64,000 nt of DNA. It comes from Nymphaea colorata. Lineage: Eukaryota > Streptophyta > Magnoliopsida > Nymphaeales > Nymphaeaceae. Shown piece by piece: positions 1-28,306 of the stretch. The stretch's first letter is position 1, and each line of letters opens with the position of its first letter. The notes beneath the pieces were generated by a model. It had not been told where the DNA came from, did no database searches, and was given only the letters and a program-made list of their open reading frames with translations. The position numbers and the translations under genes are program-made. The stretch lies in contig NC_045142.1 in assembly GCF_008831285.2 (NCBI RefSeq), positions 7,850,713 through 7,914,712 of the forward strand, written 5' to 3'.

Positions 1-72
1 TTGTTATGTTCTATTTGTGCATGGTCTATATTTGCCTGGCGGACAGTGCACACTAAATTAGGAATTTGGCAG

Positions 73-15007
<14,935 letters not shown>

Positions 15008-18000
15008 ACCAATCATGCTGTATGCAGATGGTATATCCCATTCTTCTTGTGGGTGCATAATGCCCACCTTTGCTTGAGCATGATGCTGGTATTAATGGGA
15101 AGTTGGGGAGGCATCTTTTGTAGTTTTAGGATAGGAATGCAACCCTTCTTCCGGACAGTGGGTTTCCAATTTCTCGTGAAATCTCATATAGGGGCCTTTT
15201 TTCTTCTCAATGCTTAGGTATTTCTCCAATTCTTTTCACCCATTTTTTCCCTTTTTCGTTTTCCTTTTTCTCCTTTGAGATCTGCCCCTTTTTGTGTTTT
15301 CTGGTTTTCACCTTCGGATGCTACATATGTATTTGGTGTATCTATATATAATACTGTATTACAGAGTAGTTGGCCGAGCTACTTGGCTTCCCATGTTCTG
15401 AATCGAATTCTCTCTTGGTAATTTTCTCGGACGTGAAGTCCAGTAGAAAGTAATTTATGGTGTGGTAGGAGACGTGCCGTTTTTTGTCCAAGTGAAAACT
15501 GATTGGAAGGTGCTACCGGCAGTCGACCTAAGGAGTCTGTGTAGTGTGTCCAGGGTCAAAAGGAGAAATTGACTTCTATTTTGAGTCTTACCTGGTGCCA
15601 TTATATCTATGATTTCCCTTGAAAAGTCTGCAGAAAACGGTCAACGGTCGTTGATTGAGCAGTAGAAGTTGGTTTTTTGACCTGCTGCTGCCATGGAAAA
15701 ACAAAAAACATTGTGCTTCGAGCGACTTCCTTTTTTCATATAAAGAGAAGAAAAAGGTGCCTTTAATTCCACCCGTCTGTTCAAGCTAAATCGATTGGAC
15801 AAAATGGTCCCACTTTTGACGGGGAAAAAGTGCATGAGAAATATTAGTTTCTCTCTCTCCCTCTCCTCATTATTTTATATATATACTCCAACAAATTTTT
15901 TCTACAAGTTCAAGTCATTAAGAAGTGTATATTGTATGGAGTCCCAATATATGTAATATCAGACGTTGAAATCATTGTATGTATCTACATATAAATCGTC
16001 AGCTTAAATCTACAAGTTTAAAAGAAAATCAATTAAACCTTTTGCACAAGTAAAACTTGTGAAATTTTTACTATTGATAAAAATAATTTAAAATGGTTCA
16101 TTCTTCTATTTTTGTAAAATTCAAATTCGTGCATATGGTGCTTTCTCTTCAAATAAATTGGACATTTCGTGTTTATCCAAGGAGTAGGATTTAACAGTCG
16201 TCATTAGAATGTGGCAGGTTCATATATATATATATATATATAAAATTGTGTGGCCACTCCTGAGTATTAGTGACCAACTTCAAATGAAATGGTTCACTCT
16301 TTTATTTTTGTAAAGTTCAAATTCGAGCATATGATGCTTTCTCTTCAAATAAATTGGACATTTCGTGTTCATCCAAGGAGTAGGATTTAACAGTCGTTAT
16401 TAGAATGTGGCGGGTTCATATATATATATATATGAAATTGTGTGGCCACTCCTGAGTATTAGTGACCAACTTCAAATGGCTCTCCATTATTTTGAACCAT
16501 CCGATGCCATTTAACTGGTTTTTTGGTATCTGAGATCAACAATGATTATAAAATACCAACGCATGGATCCGATTTCATGGCCCAATTTTTTTAACTTGGG
16601 AAGTCTAAATTTATTGGTTTCAAGATGTTAAAATTCAATTGGATGAATTATATGAAGATTTAGGATCGACATTTTTGAAAATTCAAGGGTCGTAGAATCT
16701 AACCCGTGCAGTCTCTCTAGGATAGCAGATTTGAATAATCCATGTTCACAGTAGACTAGAATTTTAAAATTTTGATCCAAATTCAGTAAAACCCAATTAA
16801 CGGGAGGTGGCCTTAATCCTCCCCTTCATCTGGAAAATTTTCATTTTACGAATTTGTCCCCAACTTGTGGCACTTCTGTCCCTATTTTATTGTGCATCAC
16901 AAGTTTGTCTTCATCATTTCACTTTTAGGAAAGGGTTACCATCTTTATTTTTCTCTTTAACCATGTTGGCGGTTCTCCGATGTCATATAATAGGCAATTT
17001 TTTTGTGAGTTTGCTGTTCAATAATCTTTGCGTGACTCTGGATGGAAAATGCCTATTTTATGACCTCAAAAAGCGATTCATAATCTTATCATGGATAAGA
17101 AGAGAAACCTGGCCATCAATGTGGTTAGCATTGGTATCGGTTCCATCTCATGTCTTATTTTAATTTTGGAAAACTAATTCAAAACTTTAGGTTGATTTAG
17201 AAAATAAAAATAATACTTTGTTTTCTGGGAACCTGTATCGGCCAATATGAATTGGCGAGGAGCTGATCGGCCGATATATGTGGGGTCATTTGGTAGGACG
17301 AATACTTGGAGAGTGTCCAATGAATTAGCCACAATATAAACCTGCCCTCATATTTGAGGCAGCAGATGCATTGAACGCTCCTTGAATGTCCTTGCTGCCA
17401 AACGACCCTCGCGTATCATTAATATAGGCAAACAATGTGATTCTGCCTATATTATAGGTCGTACTTGTTGAACTTTGCCTGCTTTTGCTGCCTCGATGGT
17501 TTAAAAAGTGTAGATAAAATCTCCAAAAAAATATCGTTGTATGAGTTTTATGAGACTTTTTTTGGGTGAACAAGCAATGCCTGTGCAATGGCCTGCCTGC
17601 CCCTACTTCCAAGTCCAGGGGCTGCTTCGGGCCGTAGAAGTAGAGACAATGCACAAGCAATTTGTTGCCCTGCTCAATTTCATAAGGGCCAGGGGTATAG
17701 CACTCCACTGGAATCAAACTGCCGTTGCATTGTTTCCGTGCCACCAACCCAACTAGCTATGCTCTGCCCCTTGACAACTTTCACAAGGCTTTGCCATCAA
17801 CAAATACATTGTCAAGTATGAGCCGTGACATCTCCGCTCCCCCTTTATCCTCCAAACCTGACCACAAACTTAGGACCGGCTTTTAGCCTTTTAGAGATTT
17901 ATTGAATCAGATTCAGTATAAGACCTAGTTGTTGCCTTGGTTTGGTTTCATGACATGTCAATAGCCAACACGTTTGCTAGTACAAACAATTTCCATTATA

Positions 18001-19351
18001 TATAATGGCACCAATAACCTTTTACTTTCGGTCTCCAATTCTTGTTGAGTGTTTTAGTATTACAATTCTCCCAGTCTTCCTTCCAATGTGAAGCCAATCT
18101 TGCAAATTTTCTTTCTTTTGAACTCTAAATAATTCTGAATTAACTTGCGATCGATTTTATCACCACAATCATGTCGGCTGATACGGCAATGCAGCAAGAT
18201 TATAAGGCTCGCGATATCAGCAGCCAAAATTAGTTTCTTCAATTTTGTGTGTGGTTCATTCCTAATGGCAAGGAAAGAAACAATCAGTAATTTCAAGCGA
18301 AAAAATCAACCGACAGAAATGGCTTAGAGTTCAAACTAAGAGGAGATACCTCGAAGAGGCTCAAGTTCCTTCCCCTTTCCCCTGCTCCATAAGATCTAGG
18401 GCTATTTTGGGTCCTAGATGAACTTACTCAAGAATAAAACCTGCCACTATTTGAAATATAAAAAAAATAATACTCAAAAATCGAACTGACTGAACTTTCA
18501 CCGACTCACCAGTCCAGACATAATTCTCACAATAACAGTGGTTTTTTTGCCATAAGGAATATATTATTTTTAATAGTAAACTTCTTTGTCTTTTTTTTAG
18601 CTCACCTACATGTAAAAAGTTCTTTCATCTTGCATTTGTAGACCAGGAACCAGTTGATTGCTTTTCCAGATCCGTTGAAACCAGTAGATGGCGGAAAATG
18701 GCTGGACCACTTTTTCATCCTTCTACCTTTAATCTGATGATTTTCCTATTCCGCTAGACGGCTGGTATAATTTTTATTTCTGCAAGTTTGTGTTTTAGAT
18801 CCAGCCATCTTCGATTGTGATCAATTTCATTCTCTTTTTCTTTTTTTCCCGTTTTACTTTGCCCTCCTAACCACCCAGATCCAAAGGCATGGTTAACCAT
18901 TGTTGCCAATCCCCAGAGATCGTGCACACTCGCATCTTGACTGAATGTGTGCATCTAAATAAAGCTTTCCAATTTTCTTGGTTTTAATCCGACCATTTTT
19001 CTAACTACCGCCATTTGCGAAATTTAGTGAACTTAAAAACTTTTCCTTTCAACAAAAATAAGACTCATTTTCAACGTCCAGCTAAGGACAGAAATGGAGT
19101 TTTTGACATAATATAATCACCCAAACATAAATTGCTTATTGAAAAGCTATAAATCAGTAGATGAATTTTCTACTTGTGAATTGTGATACACAAAATCAAC
19201 TAAACAGCATGTTGAAAACCAGTCAATGTTTCCAGGCCTACCATTCATGATCACCAGTACTACATTTAGATTTTATATGGACATAATAAGACATTTTTTG
19301 TCCTCTGAATGACCAGGTGCTCAAGCTTCAACAGCATGAGTAGCACAAGTT
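15008..19351. other. DRP2 3'UTR and intergenic DNA between convergent genes
   Basis: The DRP2 3'UTR probably runs to about 15400; the exact poly(A) site is not clear. Beyond it the DNA is AT-rich with no coding signal, up to the SYP61 stop at 19352. It holds the 196-bp tandem repeat at 16091-16478 and, near 17230-17290, a patch of GGCCGAT-type repeats also seen near 26480 and 47080. Frames near 17325-17820 lack protein-like composition. Confidence 0.7.
16091..16478. repeat. 196-bp tandem duplication
   Basis: Unit 1 (16091-16286) and unit 2 (16287-16478) start with AAATGGTTCA and end with CCAACTTCAAATG. They differ at scattered single bases and in the length of an internal (TA)n tract (longer in unit 1). 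The high similarity implies a fairly recent duplication. Confidence 0.9.
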
Positions 19352-22300
19352 CTACGTGAGGAAAACCAACACAAACAGAATAATGAAGAGGACCAATAGA
19401 AAGACAATCATCATGATCTGACCTTTTGCACCTGCTTTCTTCATGACCATGGCTACCTTCTTCTGCAAGTAGAAGCAAGATATTCAGAGAATGTGGGAGG
19501 GTTAGGGGGGAATAGAAGAGTAAAGAGCAGCAGACCTGGACAAAGTCAAGCCGGTTTGAAGTACTATCCATCTCTTGATTCAGATCCTCTAAGATTTTTT
19601 CCTGCCAATATCCACAATATATCACTTGTAGGATAACCCAGGTGCCTAGATCGCTCTACCGATCAAGCTTTAAAGGATACACATGACAAAACTTGCTTCA
19701 GGTTTTTGAAATGCCAAAGCTTCAAAGAGTAGATATGACAAAATTTGCTTGAAGTTTTTGAAATGCAAAAAAAGAAGAAGCAATCAGTTCTGAGATTGTT
19801 GAATCACGTAAAGATTATGAACACTACACAGAAACAGGAAGGTGTATTTCCCAACATGATACATCATAAAACAAGAGCACCTTACCTGTCCCAAGAGCTC
19901 CTCGTGTATGGTAAGCCCCACACCTCCAATTCTCTCTACACTTGCACTTAGCTCATCCAGCTCTTGATCTTGTTGTCTGAAGTTGTATACATTCACAGAT
20001 TGTAGACATAAATACCATAGAAGCTGAAAATGCAATTGACCGGAGGTTTCCATGCTCCAATCCTGATTTGGAGCATCAGAATCTTGACATGGACAAACTT
20101 CAATAATTTGATCAGCATGGTATAACTTTACATGCTGAGGAAAGAAAGCTTTATCCAGAGTGTAGAGGATACCACTTTGAAAATAAAAACCCAGAGAAAG
20201 AGAGAGAGAGAGAGAGATAGAAAGCAAAGTCACTATACCTGATTAGAAGCATTTGTCTATCAGTTTCCGAAGATATATAGTCATCATTAGATTCAGTGGG
20301 ATACTGATCCGATCGTCCTGCTTCAGCAGTCAATCTTGTTAATTCTCGGCGGATTCCGTTCTTGTTTGTAGAAACCGGTGCAGCATCAACAGCTTTTCTC
20401 ACAGAAGCCACCTGTCATGACACCAAAGGTATCACTTTAACATAAAGAAACCACATTTATGCTAACTCCAAGGCCACAATGATGACATGAAAAAAACTTT
20501 AGAATATCGTGTATTTCAACTTAAATTGCACCTGAGTGCGAGAAGTGGTGGTCCATCTCTTGCGCTTTCCAAGCTCAATTTCATCAATGCCAAACCGAGA
20601 TGGGTTGCTCTCTGCAACTGAAATTGCTTTCTCCAATTCATCCACCTTCCTATCAAAAAATCATCCTTTCACTACCTGGACTTGAAACAAATCACATCAT
20701 GCTAATGCATGTTCACACATTAACAGCAGGACTAGTAATCTCTGAGGGGCATGGAAACTTGGTCTAGGCCATTAGGCCCACCGACCCATACCAAGGTGAG
20801 TCTGTTTCTTCCCTGCACTGCAACTTAAGCTCAGGTGATCACGTCCAGAGTTAGTTAACTGTGTTAGTTTTAAAATGCTAAAGGCCCACAAGTTACTAAT
20901 ATCATTTGGCAGGGTTTCTCTTGGAAGTTTTTTCTAAGTGAATTTTCTACGGAAACATTGGGAAAATCTCAGAAGCTTTAAAACTTGGAAAGTATAAAGA
21001 ACCCATAGAAGGTGATGAGATAATACAAGTACTTGGTTGAAAAAATACAAAGAACCAAGGGGAGAAAATTTTTTACAACATAAAAGAAACATTAAAAAAA
21101 AAAAAAATCACATGCTTACGTTTTCTGAAAAGGAACTCTTTCAATGTCTCAAGAGAACATTGGGAACATCTAGTATCACAAGACCATCAAGTCTTCAAGA
21201 TATTGTAATATCTTGAAAACACAGGGATATCTTGACAGAAACATTCAAAATGACAATAATTTTGTCAGTAATAGTTTAACGGGAGACAAAAAATTTTTAA
21301 ACAGAAAAGCTGGATATCTTGCTCTCATTAAAGGACAGGAAACCCATACAGCCTTGCTAAAACGTTGAGCTAAATAAAATTATTCTCAAAGATGGTTAAA
21401 CCTAAGATGTGAAACATTCAATTGAAAGAACTGGTTTAATTGTTAGATGATAAAGTCAAGTTGTTGATACAACGGAACTACAGCGTTCTCATATTATATC
21501 TATCAATACATTTATGAAGCTGGTGTTCTCAAAGAGAGACATGAGAATGCATTTTGAGAAGATCCAACAGATAGCTAATGCTGCTGTATTACCTGCCACT
21601 CAATGCTTTCACATCCAGCAACCAGCTCTTTGGAAAGATGTACATATTCCCCTGTATTTGACTCAATTTGTTCCCATCTCCGAAATGTTGACAGGAGCTT
21701 ATCAATCTGACAATAAACATACATGTTGGTAAATAAATTGCAAAATTTGATCATTAAAAGGCGTTGAATAAATTTTATTGGAAGATACAACAAGTAATTG
21801 AAAATGTAGTGCAATTTCCCTAACTATAATGCTGTATTGGTTAGTCATTATCCCAACCAAACAACAGCAAAGAACCTAACCAAAGTCCTTGCACAAACAG
21901 TTGAAAATGTTGGAAAAATAGAGGAAACAGAAGATGGAAAAGAGAAGTCATGTAAATAGATTCTGGCACCTCCTGCACCTATTGTCAGCTGCACTAATAC
22001 ATTTTACTAGGACAAAATATGATTAAACTTGTATGACATTAGGGGACTGAACGTCATATTACCCAATTACAGCTATATATGATAGAAAACGAGATGCACA
22101 AAAATAAACAGAGTGACATAGTCATCATACAAAAATAAACAGAGTGACATAGTCATCATACACAAAGAACAGTATCACATTACTGATATGGAGTCATAAA
22201 AAAACATAGCCATCACAGCAGGATAAAGGAAGAGCCTTATGGAAAATTAACACATCCAGAACTACAACTGGATCTTCGTATATGTTACTTCGCTGAGTGA

Positions 22301-23990
22301 TAATGACTCTATAGGATCCAATCCACAGGAATAAAGTTAACAGGTATATGCTAACTGGAGGAAGCTGAAGCTATGAAGATTATTTGATGTGGCTAGTGCC
22401 AACAGCCAAGTGGCACCAAGAATGACCCAATTTGGCTTCCAGTGACAGAATGAAATAAGGCCAAGTCAGAAAACCAAATCATGCTGTTACAACACAGTGT
22501 GCCAGAATGAAAGCCAACCAAATGAAAGCTCTTGACATAGTCAACTCTTTCAACAAGGCAGTAGCAACTGAACAGCAGTCTTGGTCACTGGATCCACTCT
22601 GGTTTCCTCCCATTTTGAACAAGCAACTTGCTGAGACTTACAAAAGAGTAAAACGAGAGAGAAGCAAACATTTATAAATTCCATATCAACAAATTTACAA
22701 CCTTATGCTATGATCAGCAGAATCCTTATTAGTCAATACATCAAAATACACCCTCTTCCTCTTTTTTCTTTGGCACCTCCAATCACTAGTCCCTGTCACT
22801 TTCGTGTCCGTGATTCGATTCCGAACTTCTTGTCACCTAATATCCTCCCTTTATCACATTAGATGTTTGCAATCCAACTCTTTCAAGAGGTTGGACATTA
22901 TGGAGGCTAGAGGCTGAGATCACTAATAGTTTAGTTAGTTCTACCCCCGCCTGCCTGTGTGTGAAATCTCTCTCTCTCTCTCTCTCTCTCTCTACACATG
23001 GAACCAGCTTGATTATGTTGTGTGTGTCATGTTTCATCATGACTCTGCTGAAGGTGTGTTGGTGGCCCCTATGAGCTGCCTATGTTCAGGTTGCAGATCT
23101 GCAGGCCGCTTCAGCATTGTGCAGTAAACATTTTTTGAAGAAAAGGTCAGATAAGAAAATAACAAAATCTTTTTCCACCAAAACTTAGTACTTGGAAGTT
23201 CCTCTTGTTGAAAATATTATTTCAAAGAGCTCATTGCACACCTTAGTTTGTGGGTTCAAAGTAGAAACGTTCTTTCTGAAGAATCTGAAGTATGCAGTCT
23301 TGAAGGTGGACCATATCAGTGTTAAGGCAGCTCAGTACTGCCTGGACCCACACACAAGTTATTGATTTTGGTCAAATGGTCATGTATGCCATAAGGCAAT
23401 GGCATAGTGACCTTTATATTTCAAAATCATCCTACCACTGCACGCAAGGACATTTGGATGCTTTGGAGGCAGCATCAATACTGGCAATAACGATTTGGTT
23501 TGAGAAGATGAAGTGCTATCAACCTCCAACACTGATTTCCCTAGAGCTATCAGAAGCACAAGAAAGCAAACGTGAACTGCTGCATATAATACCAGCAAGC
23601 TCTCTGAGCCTCCAACAACTTATGTATGAGACTAAAACTAAAGAAAATTTCACTCATGATATCATTGAAAAAAAATGGTACATGCCTAAATCCATTGAAA
23701 ATACAGAAAAGAAGTCCTTTGAATCCCCAATTAGAGATGAAAGCAACAGAATTACATCTAAGTTTATAATGAAAGTACATATTTGAATTGTCAATATTTG
23801 TTGCAACAATTTAATTAACTGGCTCAATAGAAGTTTAAATGCAAGACAAGCAAGTAGAAGAAACTATATATACCAAGAGGATATGGAATAAATACATAAA
23901 AAGAATAAAAAGGGATCAACTAAGAAGGCTTACAGATTCTTGAATTTCTTGTTTAACAAGATAGAAGGGGTCTTGTGCAGGTGACATCAT
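19352..23990 (-). CDS. SYP61: Syntaxin of plants 61 (SYP61), Qc-SNARE
   Basis: A tail-anchored SNARE of the trans-Golgi network that forms fusion complexes for traffic to the vacuole and plasma membrane. Seven coding exons, in order of translation: 23990-23934, 21706-21593, 20645-20532, 20411-20239, 19976-19886, 19601-19536, 19462-19352 (stop TAG). They total 726 bases, giving 241 aa; Arabidopsis SYP61 is 245. The start is MMSPAQDPFYLVKQEIQES; the second Met at 23987 is the residue corresponding to the usual family start. Residues 1-100 form the syntaxin-6-like N-terminal helices. The SNARE motif spans about 140-205, with the zero-layer Gln at residue 183 (LLGQEKIL), the last codon of its exon. 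A basic linker (KKAGAKGQ) precedes a C-terminal membrane anchor at about 221-241. The exon starting at 20645 uses an AAG acceptor. Convergent with DRP2. Confidence 0.95.
22100..22161. repeat. 31-bp perfect tandem duplication in SYP61 intron 1
   Basis: Two exact adjacent copies, 22100-22130 and 22131-22161, with core ATAAACAGAGTGACATAGTC. Intron 1 (21707-23933) is otherwise unremarkable apart from a (TC)n tract at 22976-22993. The 155-codon frame at 23319-23786 on the + strand has no recognisable protein features. Confidence 0.9.
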
Positions 23991-24070
23991 TTTTTCCTTC
24001 ACATAATAGTAAACTATTTAAACTCCACAAGTGAAGGCAAGCTTTCAACTGATCAATCACAAAAATTTCA

Positions 24071-25240
24071 CCTGCAAAAGTGACAATTAACCATCAGCCA
24101 TGTTGAAAGAGTAAGAAATTGACTGAAAATTAAGGAGCAATATCGGCACATTTTGCAATACGAGGAGAAGATTACTGGTCTTCCTTTTGCGACTGTTTTA
24201 TTAAGGTTTTATGGTCCTCAATTTTTTCTTTCTCTTGAGTACTGAAAAGCGGTAGCATCTAGATGTACTTAAAAGTACCCAATAGAAAGACTAGGTTCTG
24301 CCCATTGAGTGGTACCAGCAAAAAATTATACGAGATAGTAAACAATATGCAAGCCATCCAGGTGCAGACTCAGGATATAGCAAAACCACACTGCAGGCAA
24401 CAGGCATGGAGGACATCGAACGGAACTAAAATAATTCTAAAAAATTCTAAAATGGACATAACCTATGCAACCTTTTGAAGTTCTGTTGAGTTAATTGCCA
24501 AAATTGGGCTGGTTCCCTCATTCTACTCCCCATAAATATTCAGGCCAACCCATCCTAAATATAAAGGCGATCTGCTAAACGTTAACTGAGTTCGTATCCA
24601 AGCATTACTAGAAAAAACCAAACAAGGCCGTTCAAATTGATGTCAAGTAAAAACACATGGATTCAGAAGCAACCAATTTTTTTCAGATCATTCATGAAAC
24701 ACTCGACGTTAAAACTTCTTGTCCTTCATAAGTACCTATCACTGCTACTCGATTAAATATCTCTCACGTTCTCAGGCTCATCGCATCTATCGACAGTGGA
24801 AACAGCAGATCTCAAAATTTCAGTGTCATTGCGTCAACCGCTTGGTGAGCAGCATCCAAGACACTAATCTTTTTACTACATGACCAAAAGTCTCCGGTTG
24901 GTAACTAGATATCAATCAGAAGCGGACCAATTTTACCTTGACCTGTAGCAAAGCTCAGCAACAAAAACACACACACACAGCGAGAGAGAGAGAGAGATCC
25001 GATCAAATGATTAGACCACGACGCAGGAAAATCAAGAGAGGGAAGAGAACGAGGGAAACAAGAAAAGGACGGAATGAATAGGCCAAACCTTGCTTCGCCC
25101 GGCGGTGATTTGGCCGATCGGCGTCTTCCGGCCGTCGGATCTTAGCGAAACAGCCCGTACGGCGAGGACCAGAGAGAAGGGGAATGCGGACACCCCGGCT
25201 CTCTTTTACGGGAGCAACTCTCGTCGGAGAGGTTTCGGAT
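24071..25240 (-). other. Probable SYP61 5' leader with one intron
   Basis: On the minus strand, a donor-like AAG|GTTTGG lies at the 25089/25088 border and an acceptor TTTTGCAG just before 24071. This would remove about 1 kb (25088-24072) and leave a leader exon of about 150 bases joined to 24071-23991, next to the ATG. The far exon is GC-rich, unlike its surroundings, and includes an (AG)n tract near 24980. Inferred from splice signals only. Confidence 0.5.
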
Positions 25241-25267
25241 GCGATAAGAAAGACCCAACCCGGATCC

Positions 25268-25280
25268 GAGTTATATAATC
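25268..25280 (-). promoter_or_regulatory. TATA box, SYP61 promoter
   Basis: On the minus strand GATTATATAACTC sits about 30 bases upstream of the GC-rich leader, at the sharp border where AT-rich intergenic DNA turns GC-rich. Position fits a start site near 25240. Confidence 0.5.
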
Positions 25281-27170
25281 GTAAGTTTTATTAGAGAAAT
25301 CGATAAAATACATGTATATGCCAACGATGGTTCCAACAGAAGATCAAGTTAGAAATCAAAATAGAAAAGAGTTTATCTCATAAAATATCTTACATAATAT
25401 AGTGTGTGCATACACATTTGATCAACATTTTTTTATTTATGCGGGATAAGAAAAATGTGCTGCTGACGTAAAAATATTAGTTGCTTTTAAACACTGTTCA
25501 AGATTTCTTAAATTACAGAGGTAATATAAATTCATGATTTATTCGACTCATATATGACATATTAACATGTAACTTGACTATAACTTATTCTTTCATGTCA
25601 TTTGATAATATGTAAGTGAGTATGTTAATAAAGTTTACACGATTTAAGGTATATCTCAATATTTAGACATGATATTCAAAAATATTTTTATTCTTAAAAA
25701 TACATTTTAAATTGATTGTGCTCTAATTGTAAGATTGTATTAGAGCGATTAATAATACTCAGTATACTAATGACAGTTTCAATAAAAAAAAACAAATTAT
25801 ATATCAAAATATAATAGAATACAAATGATTTATTTATTTTTTAATTTATATGAAATAAGAAGGATTTGTAACGAATGAAAAAATACTAACTGAAACTTTA
25901 GACAATTTAATTTTGAGATTTCTTTCAATTCCAGAAACTAATATAGCTTCACTATTTATTACACACATACGTGCTGTACTGACTAGTGTCTTGAATCTAA
26001 CTTATGTTTTCATATTATGTGTTGTATATAAGGAAACATTATGTTACTGACTTAGGTGATAGAGTAAATGGCGTCACTAGTAAAATTGTTATGAATTGTT
26101 TATATAAATTACTAAACATGATTCAAATTTTTTTAGTACAATGTAGATCAATAGTAACTCCCATATGACCTATATAGATGCACCAATTTTTCTCTTTTTT
26201 GTTTAATTACTTAAAAAAAAAGTCATTTATGACATACAACACAAGTAGCAGTAAAAAACAACTCACAACATTTATGAAGGTCGCCGACATATTAATAGAA
26301 AGCATACATGGTTTGCAAGACCATTTCAAACATACTAGAGAAACTATTTCATTTATGTTCTTTCACAATATTCTAAAGTGAATCTCACAACTAAGTAATT
26401 AATATATTTGTGAAAAATCCAACTACTTGTACATAGCTACTAATTTAGAACAATATTATTAAAATAGAGTTGAATCAGCCTGAATCGGCCGATTTGAATC
26501 AAATCGGCTCTTTCCCGATTCAATGTAGGAGCTGAATGAACCAACAAAAATCGACTGATTTAATATTTTATCGTTAAATATATTATTCAAGTATTATTAG
26601 CATGTTATTATTTTGATTGTTTTGTATTATTATTAGTATTATTGTCATTATTATCATCAACATCATCCAAATTATTCATGCTTTTTGGGTACTCTCTTTA
26701 TTTTCTAATTAAGAATATGTGTTTTAATTAATCTGTGATTCACGTTGCGATTCGATGAATTACAAGCCTTCTGTTTGTTTCAAAAATTATTTCTGTTCAC
26801 AATTATTTAAAGTTTATGCGGTTTAAGGTCTATAAGCTTCCATAAGGTATATAAAATTGTGCACAGAAATGTATAATGACCAAAATACCCTGGTTAAACT
26901 AGAACAAGAAACTTGTTAAAATGGTAAAAACGAATTGTAAAAAAAAATAAAAAAGTCTACTTTTTATAAAAAAAATTCAAAAATGTCCCCACCCTTTTTT
27001 ATATATACTTATCGGCCACACAAAAGTATACAAATTAGGTGTCATTTGTTGGTATATATATAAAAAAAAAAACAATTCCATATTAAAGGAAATGGAAAAA
27101 GAATGAATCAGAGTGAACGAAGGATAAAAAAAGGCCGGTGATCCCTGGTCGTCGTTCAGGAACGAATGTT
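25281..27170. other. AT-rich intergenic DNA
   Basis: About 1.9 kb of strongly AT-rich DNA between the SYP61 promoter and the RCI2 duplicates. A short patch at 26465-26545 has GGCCGATT/AATCGGC repeats like those near 17240 and 47080. I see no gene here. Confidence 0.6.
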
Positions 27171-27204
27171 CAAAGCAATGTGTTGGATTGCGGTGTTCAG
27201 CTCC

Positions 27205-27210
27205 CACATG
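27205..27210 (+). promoter_or_regulatory. Degenerate G-box position upstream of left RCI2 copy
   Basis: CACATG, at the place matching the CACGTG at 31014-31019 upstream of the right copy. Flanking bases align: a GTGTTGG(A/G)TTGC stretch to the left and GCATGGCAG to the right. One base change breaks the G-box core. Confidence 0.6.
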
Positions 27211-27482
27211 TTGGGTGCACGATTGCATGGCAGTCGCTGGGAGGAAGAAGACTTCTCAAACTGAAGACTGTAAATAATGAAAGATGGGCAGAATGAATAT
27301 TGAAGATCAGCATCGCCACCAATCAGCAACAGAATTAGCAGAAGCAGCAGAAAGACGGAAGTCAGCAGGAAGAAGTGAGAAATCTGCAGGAGCTTGGCCC
27401 ATTTGATTTTTCTTGTCTGTTTAAAACGTTTGATCTTGTGAACAGTACGTATTTCGAGGATCAGAGAGTGTGAGAGGCGATC

Positions 27483-28306
27483 ATGGCGTCACCGATGTTT
27501 CTGTTGATTCTGTTGGCCATTCTTCTCCCGCCTCTGCCCGTCTTCCTTCGCTTTGGGTGTGTGGTAAGAGCAATCTTCTTTTATTTTTTTCTTCTTCTTT
27601 TCATTTTCTTGCTTTTTTAATATATTATTTTAAGAAACTTAGCAACTTAATATGTTTTCTTAAGAAAACTAGCAACCAATTAGCTCTGTAAGATTTAAAT
27701 TTTTGCCAATTTTCTGTGTGATTTTTAATTTCCCTCCACTGTTTTTTCTTAAACAATCGAGAAAAGTTAGTCATGTTTTATATTATCCGACAAACATAGG
27801 ACAGACTGATTATTTATCCAATAATTGTACGTTTTATTTTTTTCAATTAGTCGTTTTTTTCTTATGAAAATGAGTGCCGACATATTTTCATAAAGAGATC
27901 TGAACTCTGAAATTAATCTACCGCCTCAATTGAAGATCTTCGTGCTTTTTCTTTATTCATGGTGTTTATGATAGCTTCAAGATCTAAGTGGAAAGAAGTA
28001 TACCCGTCAGCTAAAGTGTCACATGTTCACCATTTACAGTTCAGAAAAATAACACCCAAAAAAATAAAACTAATGACCGGTGGTCTATCAATTAATGGAC
28101 GGGCATTAAGAAAAGAAATCGAGCTTATGTAAACATGGTAGTATAAACATTCATAATGAAGATTAATGGGGTTGTGTTTGATTTTATAGATGAAGTTCTG
28201 GATCGATCTACTGCTCACGTTGTTGGGGGTACATTCCGGGCATAATATATGCTATCTACCTCATTGTTGGATAATTAATTCACCAGTTTTTCTCTCATAT
28301 GCATGA
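27483..28306 (+). pseudogene. RCI2/PMP3-like gene, left tandem copy, frameshifted
   Basis: Exon 1 at 27483-27563 encodes MASPMFLLILLAILLPP and on to FGCV. Exon 2 starts at 28190 with MKFWIDLLLTLLG. Both exons and the phase-0 intron match the intact copy at 31294-32163. In exon 2 a run of five G (28225-28229) carries one base more than the intact copy. The frame then reads VHSGHNICYLPHCW and on to a TGA at 28306, so the conserved second membrane helix (YIPGIIYA type) is lost. The original-frame TAA lies at 28272-28274. Exon 1 has also drifted: the acidic residue of the N-terminus and the acidic residue before FW are replaced. Promoter signals have decayed too. Most likely a pseudogene; a 65-aa changed peptide cannot be excluded. 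Confidence 0.8.

Noticed and set aside
17325-17821. Overlapping frames of 70-140 codons on both strands
   Set aside because: No family features; the surrounding DNA carries dispersed repeat words and the frames overlap each other on opposite strands.
23319-23786. 155-codon frame in SYP61 intron 1, + strand
   Set aside because: No recognisable domain or homologue, lies wholly in an intron, and the sequence is AT-rich with no splice or promoter context.
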